From Trissonchulus latispiculum (lineage: Eukaryota; Nematoda; Enoplea; Enoplida; Ironidae), in contig JASAND010023953.1 in NCBI GenBank assembly GCA_030248195.1, forward strand, positions 1 through 64,000: a stretch of DNA of 64,000 bases. The letters are read 5' to 3'. Below the pieces are notes generated by a model. It did not search any database. It was not told the DNA's origin and worked only from the letters and a program-made list of their open reading frames with translations. This document shows positions 1 to 10,142 of this stretch, piece by piece. A program made the translations under genes and the position numbers. How positions within the stretch are numbered: position 1 is the stretch's first letter; the number at the start of each line of letters is the position of its first letter.

Positions 1-808
1 CAGAGTTTGAACTTTCTTGTATCGGCCTTTACAAACTTTGGCCCAGTGATCTGTCTTATTGTAAAAATTACACTGTGAATTCTTTGCGGGGCAGTGAGCA
101 GATGTGAGCCAAATGGAGCGATGATCCACAACGATGACAATTGGCAGCTTTGACATGCGAAGTTTGGGTAGCATTGGGAGGTCTTGGTTTCGATTGAAGG
201 TTCTTATGGGAAGGGTTCCTAGCAACCACATTAACGGTTGCCTTTGGAGCGGGGTTGAGGACCTTTGCTTCAGCAATGGCACGTTCGATCGACCGGGCCA
301 GTTCTAGAGCAAGTCAAGTCCGGTTCAATCAAAAGCCTTTCACGAACGCGAGAAACGTTGGTTTTCTCCACAATGAGACCGCGAATCATCTCATCTTGGA
401 GTGGACCGTAGTTGCAGATTTTGACTAAACTGCGCAATTCTGAATACCAAGTTTCCACACTTTCAGTGGGAAGTTGTCCTCTCGTCTTGAATTTGAATCT
501 AGTTGCGATGACGTTAGTTTTCGGTTCGAAATGTTCACCGCAAAGCTGTAGAACTTGGTCCAGAAGGACTTCAGCGTTGTTTCCCGCTGGTTGTGGGGGA
601 GGGAGGGTATGATAAATGCGTTGACCTTCAACTCCCAGAAAATGTAAAAGTAAAGCTATTTTCCTTGATTCAGGAGAAGCTGCGGGATTTGCTTCTGCAC
701 CAGAAGCAACTAAATAGTTCACGAACAGTAACCTTCAATTTTCCACGGTACAACAGGTTGACCGGGGGTTGTAAGAAAAGTAGGGGGACCTGACAGAAAT
801 TGTTCCAT
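1..808 (-). pseudogene. Ty3/gypsy-like gag relic, partial at window edge
   Basis: Reading on the minus strand from an ATG at 808, the protein starts with a short Pro-rich leader. An open stretch at 722-270 then has the look of a retrotransposon capsid: a conserved ALLLHFLGVEG block and a later FKTRGQLPTESVETWYSEL block. After a frame change near 300 the reading continues into a Cys-rich end near position 130, where CHRCGSSLHLAHIC fits the CCHC zinc knuckle. A second, weaker knuckle (CNFYNKTDHWAKVC, with Tyr in place of one Cys) follows in another frame. Stops and frame changes show that it is dead. It lies in an intron of the ion-channel gene on the same strand. The pol part would be beyond the left edge. 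Assignment to Ty3/gypsy (Mag-like) rests on gag style and the adjacent primer site. Confidence 0.72.
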
Positions 809-985
809 TTTCCCCTCGTCGCCAATTAATTGTTGTATCTATTCCAGAACAGTAATCAAGCTATTCACTACTACCTCCTAACATCAGGGGAACAGAAGAC
901 AGACAAAAAATAAACTTAGTTTTTTAACAACATCTTTTATCTTCTGTTCACTCAACACCACAAAAATATGGCAAACTTTTAGAGG
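805..985 (-). mobile_element. Primer-binding site and partial LTR of the gag relic
   Basis: On the minus strand the gag ATG is preceded by TTGGCGACGAGGGG (about 812-825). This has the form of the TGGCGAC primer-binding sites used by many Ty3/gypsy elements. Just upstream the sequence runs TACAACAATTAATT, which would be the 3' end of the LTR (TG..CA type, ending ACA). I cannot define the outer LTR border. The matching LTR would be outside the window. Confidence 0.45.
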
Positions 986-1092
986 GTGTGTGTTCTGAAT
1001 CAATTGCTGACACTATTCGCTAGCAGTAATATTTTCTATACTCTCAAGGTCCCGCTAACATTTTTGGTTTGTAGTAGAAGCAGGATTTATAC

Positions 1093-4000
1093 CTTTGATG
1101 TAAGATACTTTAGGCATCACAGTGTTGTAAGAGTAGTAAAGAAAGGTAGTAGCCAGAATGACTTCCACCATGTCAGAGAATGTACTCTCTTTTTCCATGC
1201 AAAGAGACAACCATGCTGTTATCACAATGGCAGTGGCAGGGATAAATAATTGAACAAAGTAGAATCCTGCACTTCGGACGAAAACAAAACAGCATTCAAG
1301 TCTGCTATATGTTCCTATAACAAATCCCGAAAATTTCTATTTAAAATGTGTTAATTACATTACAGTAGTGAGTTTCGAAAAATGATTAGATGGTGACCTT
1401 GATGGTGAAGCTGAGACGTTTCAGACTTCAGCTAGGATACCGCTGTGGAAGATTCAGAACATTGCCTACTCCAAGCCCAAGTCTCAGGGCTTTTTCGTAC
1501 AAAGTTAAAAGCGAGTTACTCAGGGCAAGAGTTTATAATACCAAGAGTGAGAAGCTTGGCCCTTCCTAATGGAAATGGCCTGCGAGATGCTCGGCACATT
1601 AAGGCCGAAATCTCGGGGGGGGGTACCACTTACCATTGTTCAGATGCGTTTTAGTTCAAACGCATATAAACACATGCTGAACAATGGTAAGTGGTACCCC
1701 CCCCCCGAGATTTCGGCCTTAATGTGCCGAGCATCTCGCAGGCCATTTCCATTAGGAAGGGCCAAGCTTCTCACTCTTGGTATTATAAACTCTTGCCCAG
1801 AGTAACTCGCTTTTAACTTTGTACGAAAAAGCCCTGAGACTTGGGCTTGGAGTTGGCAATGTTCTGAATCTTCCACAGCGGTATCCTAGCTGAAGTCTGA
1901 AACGTCTCAGCTTCACCATGAAGGTCACCATCTAATCATTTTTCGAAACTCACTACTGTAATGTAATTAACACATTTTAAATAGAAATCTCAGGGGGGGG
2001 TACCACTTACCATTGTTCAGCATGTGTTTATATGCGTTTGAACTAAAACGCATCTGATTGGCTAATCGCCTACCTTATGTTACGTGTATAAGCGAACCCC
2101 TCCCCGAGATCTCAGGGGGGTCCCGCTTAGCGTTGTTAAGCGTGTATTTATATTCAGTCGAACAGAAAGCACTGATGAGGATTGCGGTAGCTGAGGCTTT
2201 TCAGTTCGACTGCATATAAACACACGCTTAAGGTGGTGATTCCTTTTGGAGACACCAAATTTGAACCCTAATTACTCATTCATTCCTTGGAGCCATTTTT
2301 ATATCGAAATGGAGCTTAACGTTTTCTCTTTCTAATGAATACAGTGAACCTAACTTTAGTACTCGGAAATTATTTTACTGCATTTTCGAAGTAATTTAAT
2401 TTTCCAGATTTTTTGCAGACTAAAGTAAATTTTTTCGTGAGGCGTCTGCCACATCATTCGATTCCACTATTAAATAGCTGGGGACCTTTTTTAATTATTA
2501 TGAAATCGTTCTGCGTTATACAGATATTAGCTAAAATGTAAGCGCAACCTGGATTTTGCCTACTTTTCCCAATTTTGACAAGCGACCACTTTAGCTAGAA
2601 AACAGCAATCGGGGCAACTAAAAAAGGGTCCCTGGGTATTTTTGTGTAAAACACGTCCAGTCAGTGGCAACCCTCTAGCTTGCATAGTAAATGCTCCCCA
2701 ATCGCTGGAAAAAATTTGGTCATGTTTTTGCAAAAACTACATTTTTTATGATAGCAGCGTACGGCATAGCATTAAGAAGATTGATTACAATGCCACGAAT
2801 AATCGGCCTCGAAGAGACCTTCAAATTGACACCCTTAGCTTAATTTTACGGCTTGCGTAGCTCAAGAAATGGCGGATTATTGGATTTCTGCAAAAATGAT
2901 AAGTTTTTAACGCCAAAATAAGAAAATCAGCTATATCTCACTATAGAGAAAAGCTAGAAGGGAGCTTTAAAAGGCAAAAATGTAGAGCTCAACCAGATCT
3001 TTCGAATGAATATGGTCGTAACTATGCAGCTACTGTCTAAACGTAAAAAATCGGCAAAAACCGCCCTGAACGGAGACGTCAAAGTTTTGAAGCGGGATTG
3101 CGCGGAGGGTGTTAGAATGCAAAAGAACTTATTTTGGAAAGTTTCATCAAATTTCATCTTGATTTGAACCGTCAACCAATAATATGTGCCCAAAAGGAAT
3201 CACCACCTTAACAACGCTAAGCGGGACCCCTCCTGAGATCTCGGGGGGAGGGGTCCGCTTATACACGTAAATTTGACATAAGGTAGGCGATTAGCCAATC
3301 AGATGCGTTTTAGTTCAAACGCATATAAACACATGTCGAACAACGGTAAGTGGTACCGCCCCCCCGAGATTTCGGCCTTAATATGCCGAGCATCTCGCAG
3401 GCCATTCCCATTAGGAAGGGCCAGGCTTCCCACTCTTGGTATTATAAACTCTTGCTCAGGGCGAGTTAAAAGGTTAAGATAGTTAAGATGAACGCAATCG
3501 TGTTCGCGCATAGGGTTAAAAGAGTTACACAGTTCATTTTAATTCAACTGAAGGGCCTCAGTGGTGTCAAAGCTAAATAATCTGGGAAAAAATTCGTTAC
3601 AGAAAACTCAGGGCCATTCCAATAAAGGGATAGCGAAATTAGATGAATTTTCCCGTGAATGAGTGGGGTCTTCCTAATAACTATGTTGTGCGAAATGTTG
3701 AATTTTGCGCAATGTTAAAATTTTGCAAAGATTCTGCTAAATATTAACATTTCCTGAGCTAATTAAAAAGTATACGGTACCTGATGAAGAGTTGAAATGA
3801 AAACTCTGAAAACTTTCTGAGCTTTCCCAATTAAAATTTAACCAGTTCTCGAAGGTTAAGCAGAGTTCAAGTAATTCAGAGTTCAAGTAGTTCAAATAAA
3901 CCAATGTAATTTTAGGGATGTTTGCCCACGAGGACTTCTTGAGAAAGTATTTATATGCCAAAAAATCCGATTTCCTGATTTTGGCGTTTAAGATATCTTA

Positions 4001-7000
4001 CGATATATTCGTTAGCCTGATTTTTCAAAGTTTTGATTAATATTGTAATATAAATTATTATCAATCATTCTTGATTATTAAGTTTTAGATGTTTGTTTGT
4101 CTGGAGGGAAACTCTGCTGTTGAGGCATCATAGACCGGCAAAATTTACACGAAGTTCGGTCTTTATTTTCAAACAAGTATAAAGATTTTGAACCTCATGT
4201 GCCGACCGTGAGTGAGGATGATGCTAAAAAATTTCTAATTATTATTCTTCACCAATTACTAGAGCCGTAGCAAAACGCAAAAAAGATAAAGAGTTCAGGT
4301 ATTGTTATGTAAACAAGAAACAGTTTAGTTCTATTCAGTTCCTTCAAATAACCGTAATATTTAGTGTGGATATTTCAGTCAATTTTCTGGAAAGTCTAGG
4401 AAACTAGATAACAGACAAATATCGAAGCCTAGTAGTCAAATTGGCCATTTAGTTTAAATGGCTAAACATTTTAGCCATTTAGTCAAATGGCTACTGAGGT
4501 GATCAATCACTTATCATGAACAGCAGTCATTTACTAACTGACTACACTTGTGCATTTTTCAAATCATCACAGCTAGCCCAGTTGTAAAAGGCAGCGTGTT
4601 TGACTATACTTGGCCAAAAGACTAGCTATTTTTAGCCATTTAGTAAACTGTCATTTTACGACTAGGCTATGAGTTGCTGGCCCATAAATGGCTGCAAAGT
4701 TCTAGCCATTTTACTGAATGGCTAAAATATAGCGAGTCTTTTGGCCAAGTAGTCAAACACGCTGCCTTTTACAACTGGGCTAGCCATTTGACTAAATGGC
4801 TAAAATGTTTAGCCATTTAAATAAATGGCCAATTTACTAGTCTTCGACACAAACAATTGGATAAGCATAAGACCAAGACGTGGCTAGCACCTGTAGCTGT
4901 TGTGATATTTCTGTCCTGAGTAATAACTTTCTTCAAAGTGAATGCCGGTAGCTGCAGATTTGCGTTCAAAGTAACCGGATCTTGTTCTCGCCAATGATAA
5001 ATGATGTCCTGTGCACTGTAGCCATCTAAAATACAACAAATGGTAAAAACGTAGTAAAAGCGTTTTAACTGAATAAAACTGTAAACTGAACTGGCAAGAT
5101 GAAGACGGAAAGCTGCATCTGTTACTTAATTTGAGTCGAATAATATGTCAAGCAATTAATAGCAAATTAACAATTAACGTTTGTCAATTTTTCACGGTAA
5201 TGAACGCACATGAATTTAGTAATCCCACCCAACTATATAGCTGTATCTGTAATGTAGTTTGTTTAGGATTGTTTCGGCAACTAATGGTACTTGACGGCGT
5301 TTTCGAACAGAAGGGCTCATCCAAACATAGGGTTCGTGTTATCTATTTGACAAAGTGGTTAGCTTAAGTTTCAATTGTTTTGAGTTCTGCGTTCCGAGCT
5401 CAGGACTGAGATATCTAAAGCTTGTTTGTGGCATAGCTTAAGAATTCCTTATGTAATCATCAAAAGTCAAACACAAAACACCCATATAAACAAAGTTAAA
5501 CGTACAACTTTCTACGGATAAACGACAGATCTGCTTGTCAAACGGGTAGAGTGTTAAATCCATGGGGCATTCTGCAGTAACAGACAACCTAAAACATTTA
5601 AATTGACAGTGGCAATTACAGCTGACAAAAGCAATCATGATCAAAGAATATACGTATAATATAGCTTTACTAATGGTGAATGCTTGTGCTAAAATAGTGG
5701 ACCTAATCAGTTAACAGGATCGGATATATTCTGGGGAAAACTTCTGGCATGAGATTTTTCACTTTCTTGCCGTTAACCATTACCACTTCTTTTTAACAGA
5801 AAAAATAGCATTTTACCTTCTACTATATAAAACATGTCCGGTAGAGTTTAGTCTCAGCAGAGAACGATGTGTGATGGATCCTGGATCCGGGTTTCTGGAC
5901 TGAATCGCATTGGGAAGGAATGTATCAGGAACCCACAATAAGTGAGCTAAGCTCTCATGAAGGCTTAGTATACTCAAATTGTTGAATTGAGCTGGGCTAA
6001 ATTCCAGTCTGTCATCGTGCCAATATTCACGAAAATAAAGCTCCAGTTTATAGTCCTGAAATGAAACATAAAAGCGAAAATAAATTCAACTTGATTAAAC
6101 TTTTTGTTCAATTTTTTCAATAATGCTTTTAATGTCAGTTTACTGTTACGTCGTTTCATCATGTTGCTTTCGTCACAAATTTTGACAATAGAGTTTTTGA
6201 TTAGCTAAAATGGTTTGGATCAACTAGACATACCATTGTAGTTTCACTTATGGATCGCAGACTTCCAACATAAAGAAAGACTTCAACTTCAACTGGGCTC
6301 ACTAAAAATGATAGATATTCTGATGAAATTTATTTAAATGATACACTAAGCGGTTGCGGTCGCCGTGTATCAAATGGCATGGTGGTCGATTTCACTCATT
6401 TACGTGTTTGACATGTATAATATGTACCATATATGCTCAACACATGGCGGGATTTGTCGTTGCGAATTATATATTTGTGAAAAGTGCTTTCAGCTAACTC
6501 CCTTGTTTTGTATACCCAGGAAACACCCAAGTTTTGTGGCGCCTTGCAAATATGTAAGGCATGTGTAGAATCGGAGATTAAATGATTAGAAAGATCACGA
6601 CCCTTTCTTAATTATAAGCTTGCGCTCAACCAAATTGATCGCTCTAGCAGGAAATTAAACCAATAGTTAACTTATCCTGATAATGTGCGAAAAATTCTTC
6701 GGCTGAAACTGAAACTGGGACTGAAACTTGACTTCGACTTACCTCCAAATGAAGGTCGGACCCTGCGATTGTAGTTCCTTCGCTTCATAGTTCTGAGCAA
6801 TCTATCAAATATGCTGAAACAGGATGATTGTACCTAATATTAAGGTATTAAGAAGCAGAGGTTTTACACATCCTGTTCTATTTTGATTTTTTTTACAGCC
6901 ATCTCACCCCAGTCGGTGATCCTGTTAGGGGTAGTGCCAGCTTAGAATGTATTTTTTGAGGGAAGGGGGATGCTGACACTGAATAATTGCCATAGCAATT

Positions 7001-10000
7001 ACCCGAGGTGTTCTACAAGGCTAGCAGAACGTCCATTACGTCCACCGTAACGGAGGTGCTGTGGTAGCTCCACCAGACAGGCGGCCGGTGTCGTATAATA
7101 TTTTCACCCCCATCATATTTTCACCCCCTTAAGGTATAATATTTTCACCCCCATTGTATTTTCACCCCCATCATATTTTCACCCCCTTAAGGTATAATAT
7201 TTTCACCCCCCATTGTATTTTCACCCCCATCCTATTTTCACCCCTTAAGGTATAATATTTTCACCCCCCATTATATTTTCACCCCCATCATTTTTTACCC
7301 TCATAATATTTTCACCCCCATTATATTTTCGCCCCATCATTTTTCAACAATCTACCGTTTATCTTTATACTGCATATACACAAAGCTGAAACAGAAAGTC
7401 AATGCTGCATTGCTCAAGCCATTTGTTGAAGAATCAGTTGCCGAACATGAAACCAAACGCCGTCGTCTTTCAACAGAGAGTGATTACAGCGAAGAAATGG
7501 ATGTTTGCAGCCTTGCCCTTGACGTTCAAGAAGCAGAGGATCCAGTTCAGATCGTGAAGCCATGGATAACCATTGGCAATATTCGTATGTCAGAAGAAGA
7601 TCGGGATGATCTGGAAAATGGAAAGTGGTTAAGCGATAGTCATATAAATGCTGCTCAGCATCTACTGTGCCGCCAGCATCGTGCCGACAATGGATTTCAA
7701 GATACGCTCTTAGGAGCACATGCACTGGGATATAAATCCATCACAGGACCGAGTGCTCAAATTCATCATGTTTCTGGAAATCATTGGATTTTATCAACGG
7801 ATATTGGTGGCAACGTTAGGATTTATGATTCAATGCCTTTTTCGATGCAATGCTAAGACGAGAAATTTCAACCATATACAAGGACATGAAAGACGCTGAC
7901 AACTGTATTCGAGTATTGGTTACTCCATGTCAGCGACAAAAGGGGCAGATGATTGTGGCTTGTTTGCAATAGCCAATATGGTTGAAATTCTTGAAGGCCG
8001 GTTGCCAGAAAATAAAGTATGCCATCAGAAAAAAAATGCGTCAACATTTGCTAACCAGTTTCAACGCCGGAAAGATTTCACAATTTCCAGGAAAAGCAGT
8101 GGAAGTCCTGTCCATGGAAGAACAACTTGTCTGGGTCGCCACCTACTGCAAATATCGACAGTATCTGCCATCATCAACCACTGTCCAATGTGCCTCTTGT
8201 AAGGAGTGGTGGCATCAGTCGTGCGCCGGATTTACTCAGGAGAAACTACCACGCCGCTTTGTTTGTGCTAATTGCTAGCTGTAAAAACATTAATCTGTAT
8301 GTATCCTTGCCGCTTTTGTTAGTATGTACTCTATATAACTAAAGTAATGTTGTGGTTCTATTGCTGTCATTGCTAGTACTTTGTGTAAATGTCTGACAAT
8401 CTTTTTCATTCTACGATGTCGATCTCATTTTCGTGTATGTATCTGTCTCTTATCTCATCATGGTATCTCATTCTGTGTATGTGTAAACTTAATAAAATCC
8501 TGTACATAGCTGTGTAGCAGGCAAGAATCTAAACTTCTATTCACATGTTATCACAATAATATGAAAAATGAAGAAAAACGTGACGCTGTGGAAATATGAT
8601 AAGGGTGAAAATATTATGTGGGTGAAAAATGATGGGGGTGAAAATATCATGGGGGTGAAAATATTATACCTTAAGGGGGTGAAAATATGATGGGGTGAAA
8701 ATACGATGGGGGTGAAAATATTATACCCTAAGGGGGTGAAAATATGATGGGGGTGAAAATATTATACGACACCGGCCACCCCTTGACAATCTCGGTAAAT
8801 TGCCCAGGAGGGATATTTGAAATGCGGTGCTACAGCTTATTATTTGTTCAAGCTCCAGACTTGACATGATCCTCCACTTGTAGCGCAGTAAGAAACCAAC
8901 GGGAGGTTCATTTTGATTTATACCAAGAGTACACTACATAAGAGTGTGCCACTAGGCACACTTTATGTTATCACAGCAAAAACTATGCTGCTGTCGCTAA
9001 CGGCCCAGCCCCCCCCTCAGCAAATCAGACCCTAGTGTTCCCCCGCAAATTAGTACCTAGTCGAAACGGGGGTGTTTATGTGCTTAAGGGGTCCACTTTT
9101 TGGTCATTTGTCCGACTTTCTCCGATCTCGCTGATTTTACATATTTTAGTGCCCAAACGGTGTATTTTAACGAGTTTTTAAAATTAAAGTCGTAAGTCTT
9201 AGGGTTATTGAGTTATTTCACCTCAAAGTTGAGATCTCATGTGTTAAACATAGAAAAGTTAAAAAGTTGTCACTTTTTCGCAGGTGCCAGAGAAATCTCA
9301 CGAATGGCGAAATGTATCCGTCCAAGCATTATGTCATTCATGTTTCCGAGCTGTGATTTCTGCGATTTGTGGGAATCCAAATTTTAAATTAGGTCTTTAG
9401 AAAATTTTAATGTAGTTTTTAAGTATTAAAATTACGTGCCAATTCAAGTTTTAATATTTCAGACACATATTAAATTTTTTTAAATACCTAATTTAAATTC
9501 TGATTCCTACAAGTCATAGTTCGGAAATATGGAATTAATATGATATAAAGCTTGGACGGATCCATTTTTCAATTCGTGAGATATCTCTGGCGCAGGCGAA
9601 AATGTGACAACTTTTCAACTTTTCCTACGTTTAACTAATATCCTACGTTTAACACATGAGATCTCAACTTTGAGGTGAAATAACTCAATAGCCTAATACT
9701 TACCACTATAATTTGAAAAACTAGTTATAATATACCGTTTGGACAATAAAATATGGAAAAATCTGCGAAATCGGAGAAAGTCGAAAAACTACCGAAAAAC
9801 TGGACCTCCCCCCTTAAGCCGCACAAGCAGTGTGTTAGCGAATTTTTTGCCTGCTTCGAGCTTCAGAACACAAACATTTACTGCACTTATAATTATTATT
9901 ATACTAAATACGGAATTATACTGGCTTTTGCAGCAATCACTTTGTTTACCAGTTTATCAGTTACCAATCTCATGTTAACGTACCACGTTCAATTGCTTTC

Positions 10001-10142
10001 ATTTTATCTTATCACTAAAGTGATGGTGACGCTAAATTTATACTTACTCATATTGTCTGGGATCAACCATTGGAATGACTTCATCAGTAATCAACATAAG
10101 CATAGACAAAAGCAGGGTCAACCATGGCATTTCAAACTTCAT
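1093..10142 (-). CDS. Cys-loop ligand-gated ion channel, 5' seven exons
   Basis: Membrane receptor subunit of the pentameric GABA/glycine/glutamate-gated class. Minus-strand exons: 10142-10048, 6792-6743, 6301-6234, 6055-5817, 5588-5506, 5025-4891, 1314-1093. All have GT-AG borders and matching phases, giving about 297 residues so far. Exon 1 encodes a signal peptide ([15 protein letters not shown]). Exon 2 has [11 protein letters not shown], the usual start of the ligand-binding domain. Exon 4 contains [11 protein letters not shown] and WVPDTF. Exon 5 holds the Cys-loop, with 13 residues between the cysteines ([15 protein letters not shown]). Exon 6 has [11 protein letters not shown]. Exon 7 has TM1 ([10 protein letters not shown]) and TM2 followed by [10 protein letters not shown]3 and TM4 exons are not in the window and should lie to the left. 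The PAR motif normally found before TM2 of anion channels is absent; TFSDM occupies its place. Ligand and ion selectivity are unknown. Introns carry most of the transposons in 0-10 kb. Confidence 0.93.
1337..1990. repeat. Near-perfect 0.65-kb palindrome
   Basis: About 300 bp (1337-1645) is repeated in inverted form at about 1676-1990, around a loop of some 30-40 bases. The loop contains AGATGCGTTTTAGTTCAAAC. The arms share features such as GGTACCACTTACCATTGTTC and GAGATTTCGGCCTTAATGTG with only scattered mismatches, the clearest being the length of a G/C run. The mirror ORFs seen on both strands here are products of the palindrome and not genes. It is probably a foldback element or two head-to-head MITE copies in an intron of the ion-channel gene. 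Confidence 0.85.
1985..3450. mobile_element. Concentric nested foldback elements
   Basis: Left arm about 1985-2227 and right arm about 3212-3450 are inverted copies. They share GGTACCACTTACC, the CATCTGATTGGCTAATCGCC block, and an inner GGTCCCGCTTAGCGTTGTTA block that belongs to a related but distinct repeat. The two are concentric: the outer repeat family surrounds the inner one, and the right arm of the inner one is itself split by the TTAA-flanked element at 2228-3211. The right arm also repeats part of the palindrome at 1337-1990. No coding sequence. Confidence 0.75.
2228..3211. mobile_element. TTAA-flanked non-autonomous element, about 0.98 kb
   Basis: The element starts TTAAGGTGGTGATTCCTTTT and ends with the inverse, AAAAGGAATCACCACCTTAA, so TTAA is duplicated at 2228-2231 and 3208-3211. 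Removing it restores GCTTAACAACGCTAAGCGGG, which matches the inverted partner at about 2126-2145. This proves insertion at a TTAA site in the foldback element. TTAA duplication is typical of piggyBac and Kolobok elements. I see no transposase. A truncated relative lies at 14390. Confidence 0.8.
4422..4847. mobile_element. Inverted-repeat element rich in TAGCCATTTAG motif
   Basis: The ends are TCGAAGCCTAGTA and, inverted, TCGAAGACTAGTA. The arms run through GCCATTTAG-type words and CCCAGTTGTAAAAGGCAGCG and meet near 4640. The left arm holds about 90 extra bases (about 4493-4572) that the right arm lacks. No ORF of note and no clear target duplication. It lies in the intron between channel exons 6 and 7. 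Confidence 0.65.
7083..8777. mobile_element. Element with long inverted repeats of ATTTTCACCCCC units
   Basis: The two ends are perfect inverses: GGCCGGTGTCGTATAATATT at 7083 and its complement ending at 8777. Inside, each terminal repeat (about 250 bp) is a tandem array of a short unit, ATTTTCACCCCCATCAT, with TTAAGGTATAAT spacers. The centre carries a decayed Ulp1-type protease gene on the plus strand. I find no target duplication. The architecture (tandem-repeat inverted termini around one gene) recalls foldback or Mutator-like elements that carry Ulp1 proteases, but no transposase is visible. It lies in intron 1 of the channel gene, antisense to it. Confidence 0.72.
7410..8278 (+). pseudogene. 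Ulp1-type cysteine protease with C-terminal PHD-like finger, frameshifted
   Basis: The first frame (7410-7856) has an acidic N-terminus, then [17 protein letters not shown], the substrate-groove motif of Ulp1/SENP proteases, and [19 protein letters not shown] with the catalytic His and Asp. After a frame change near 7835 and another near 7937 comes [19 protein letters not shown] with the catalytic Gln/Cys region. After a third change near 8035 the frame runs to 8278 and ends in [12 protein letters not shown] and a final CANC, half of a PHD-type zinc finger. All catalytic residues are recognisable, so decay is recent. Such proteases cut ubiquitin-like modifiers; in transposons their role is unknown. 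A polyadenylation signal AATAAA lies near 8490. It is probably element-borne and not a host gene. Confidence 0.8.
8924..9083. mobile_element. Partial copy of the CAAGAGTACATAATA MITE family
   Basis: Starts CAAGAGTACACTACATAAGAG and continues with CGCTAACGGCCCAGCCCCCCC, matching the left part of the complete copies at 21728 and 45101. The right end is missing. The TTAA-flanked element at 9084 directly follows, so the MITE was probably truncated or interrupted by that insertion. Confidence 0.6.
9084..9817. mobile_element. TTAA-flanked inverted-repeat element, 0.73 kb
   Basis: Left end TTAAGGGGTCCACTTTTTGG, right end inverse of TTAAGGGGGGAGGTCCAGTT. Inverted similarity continues inward through GACTTTCTCCGAT, TTTGAGGTGAAATAACTCA and GTGAGAT-CTCTGGCGCA, so it is a near-complete foldback. 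No ORF belongs to it; ORFs at 9739-10154 are chance. It sits in intron 1 of the channel gene. Confidence 0.7.

Noticed and set aside
1445..1876. Matching ORFs on both strands with the same protein start
   Set aside because: They are mirror readings of one palindrome and have no independent support.
7083..7330. CRISPR-like array of short repeats
   Set aside because: The units are a plain tandem repeat without unique spacers and form the inverted terminus of a eukaryotic element.
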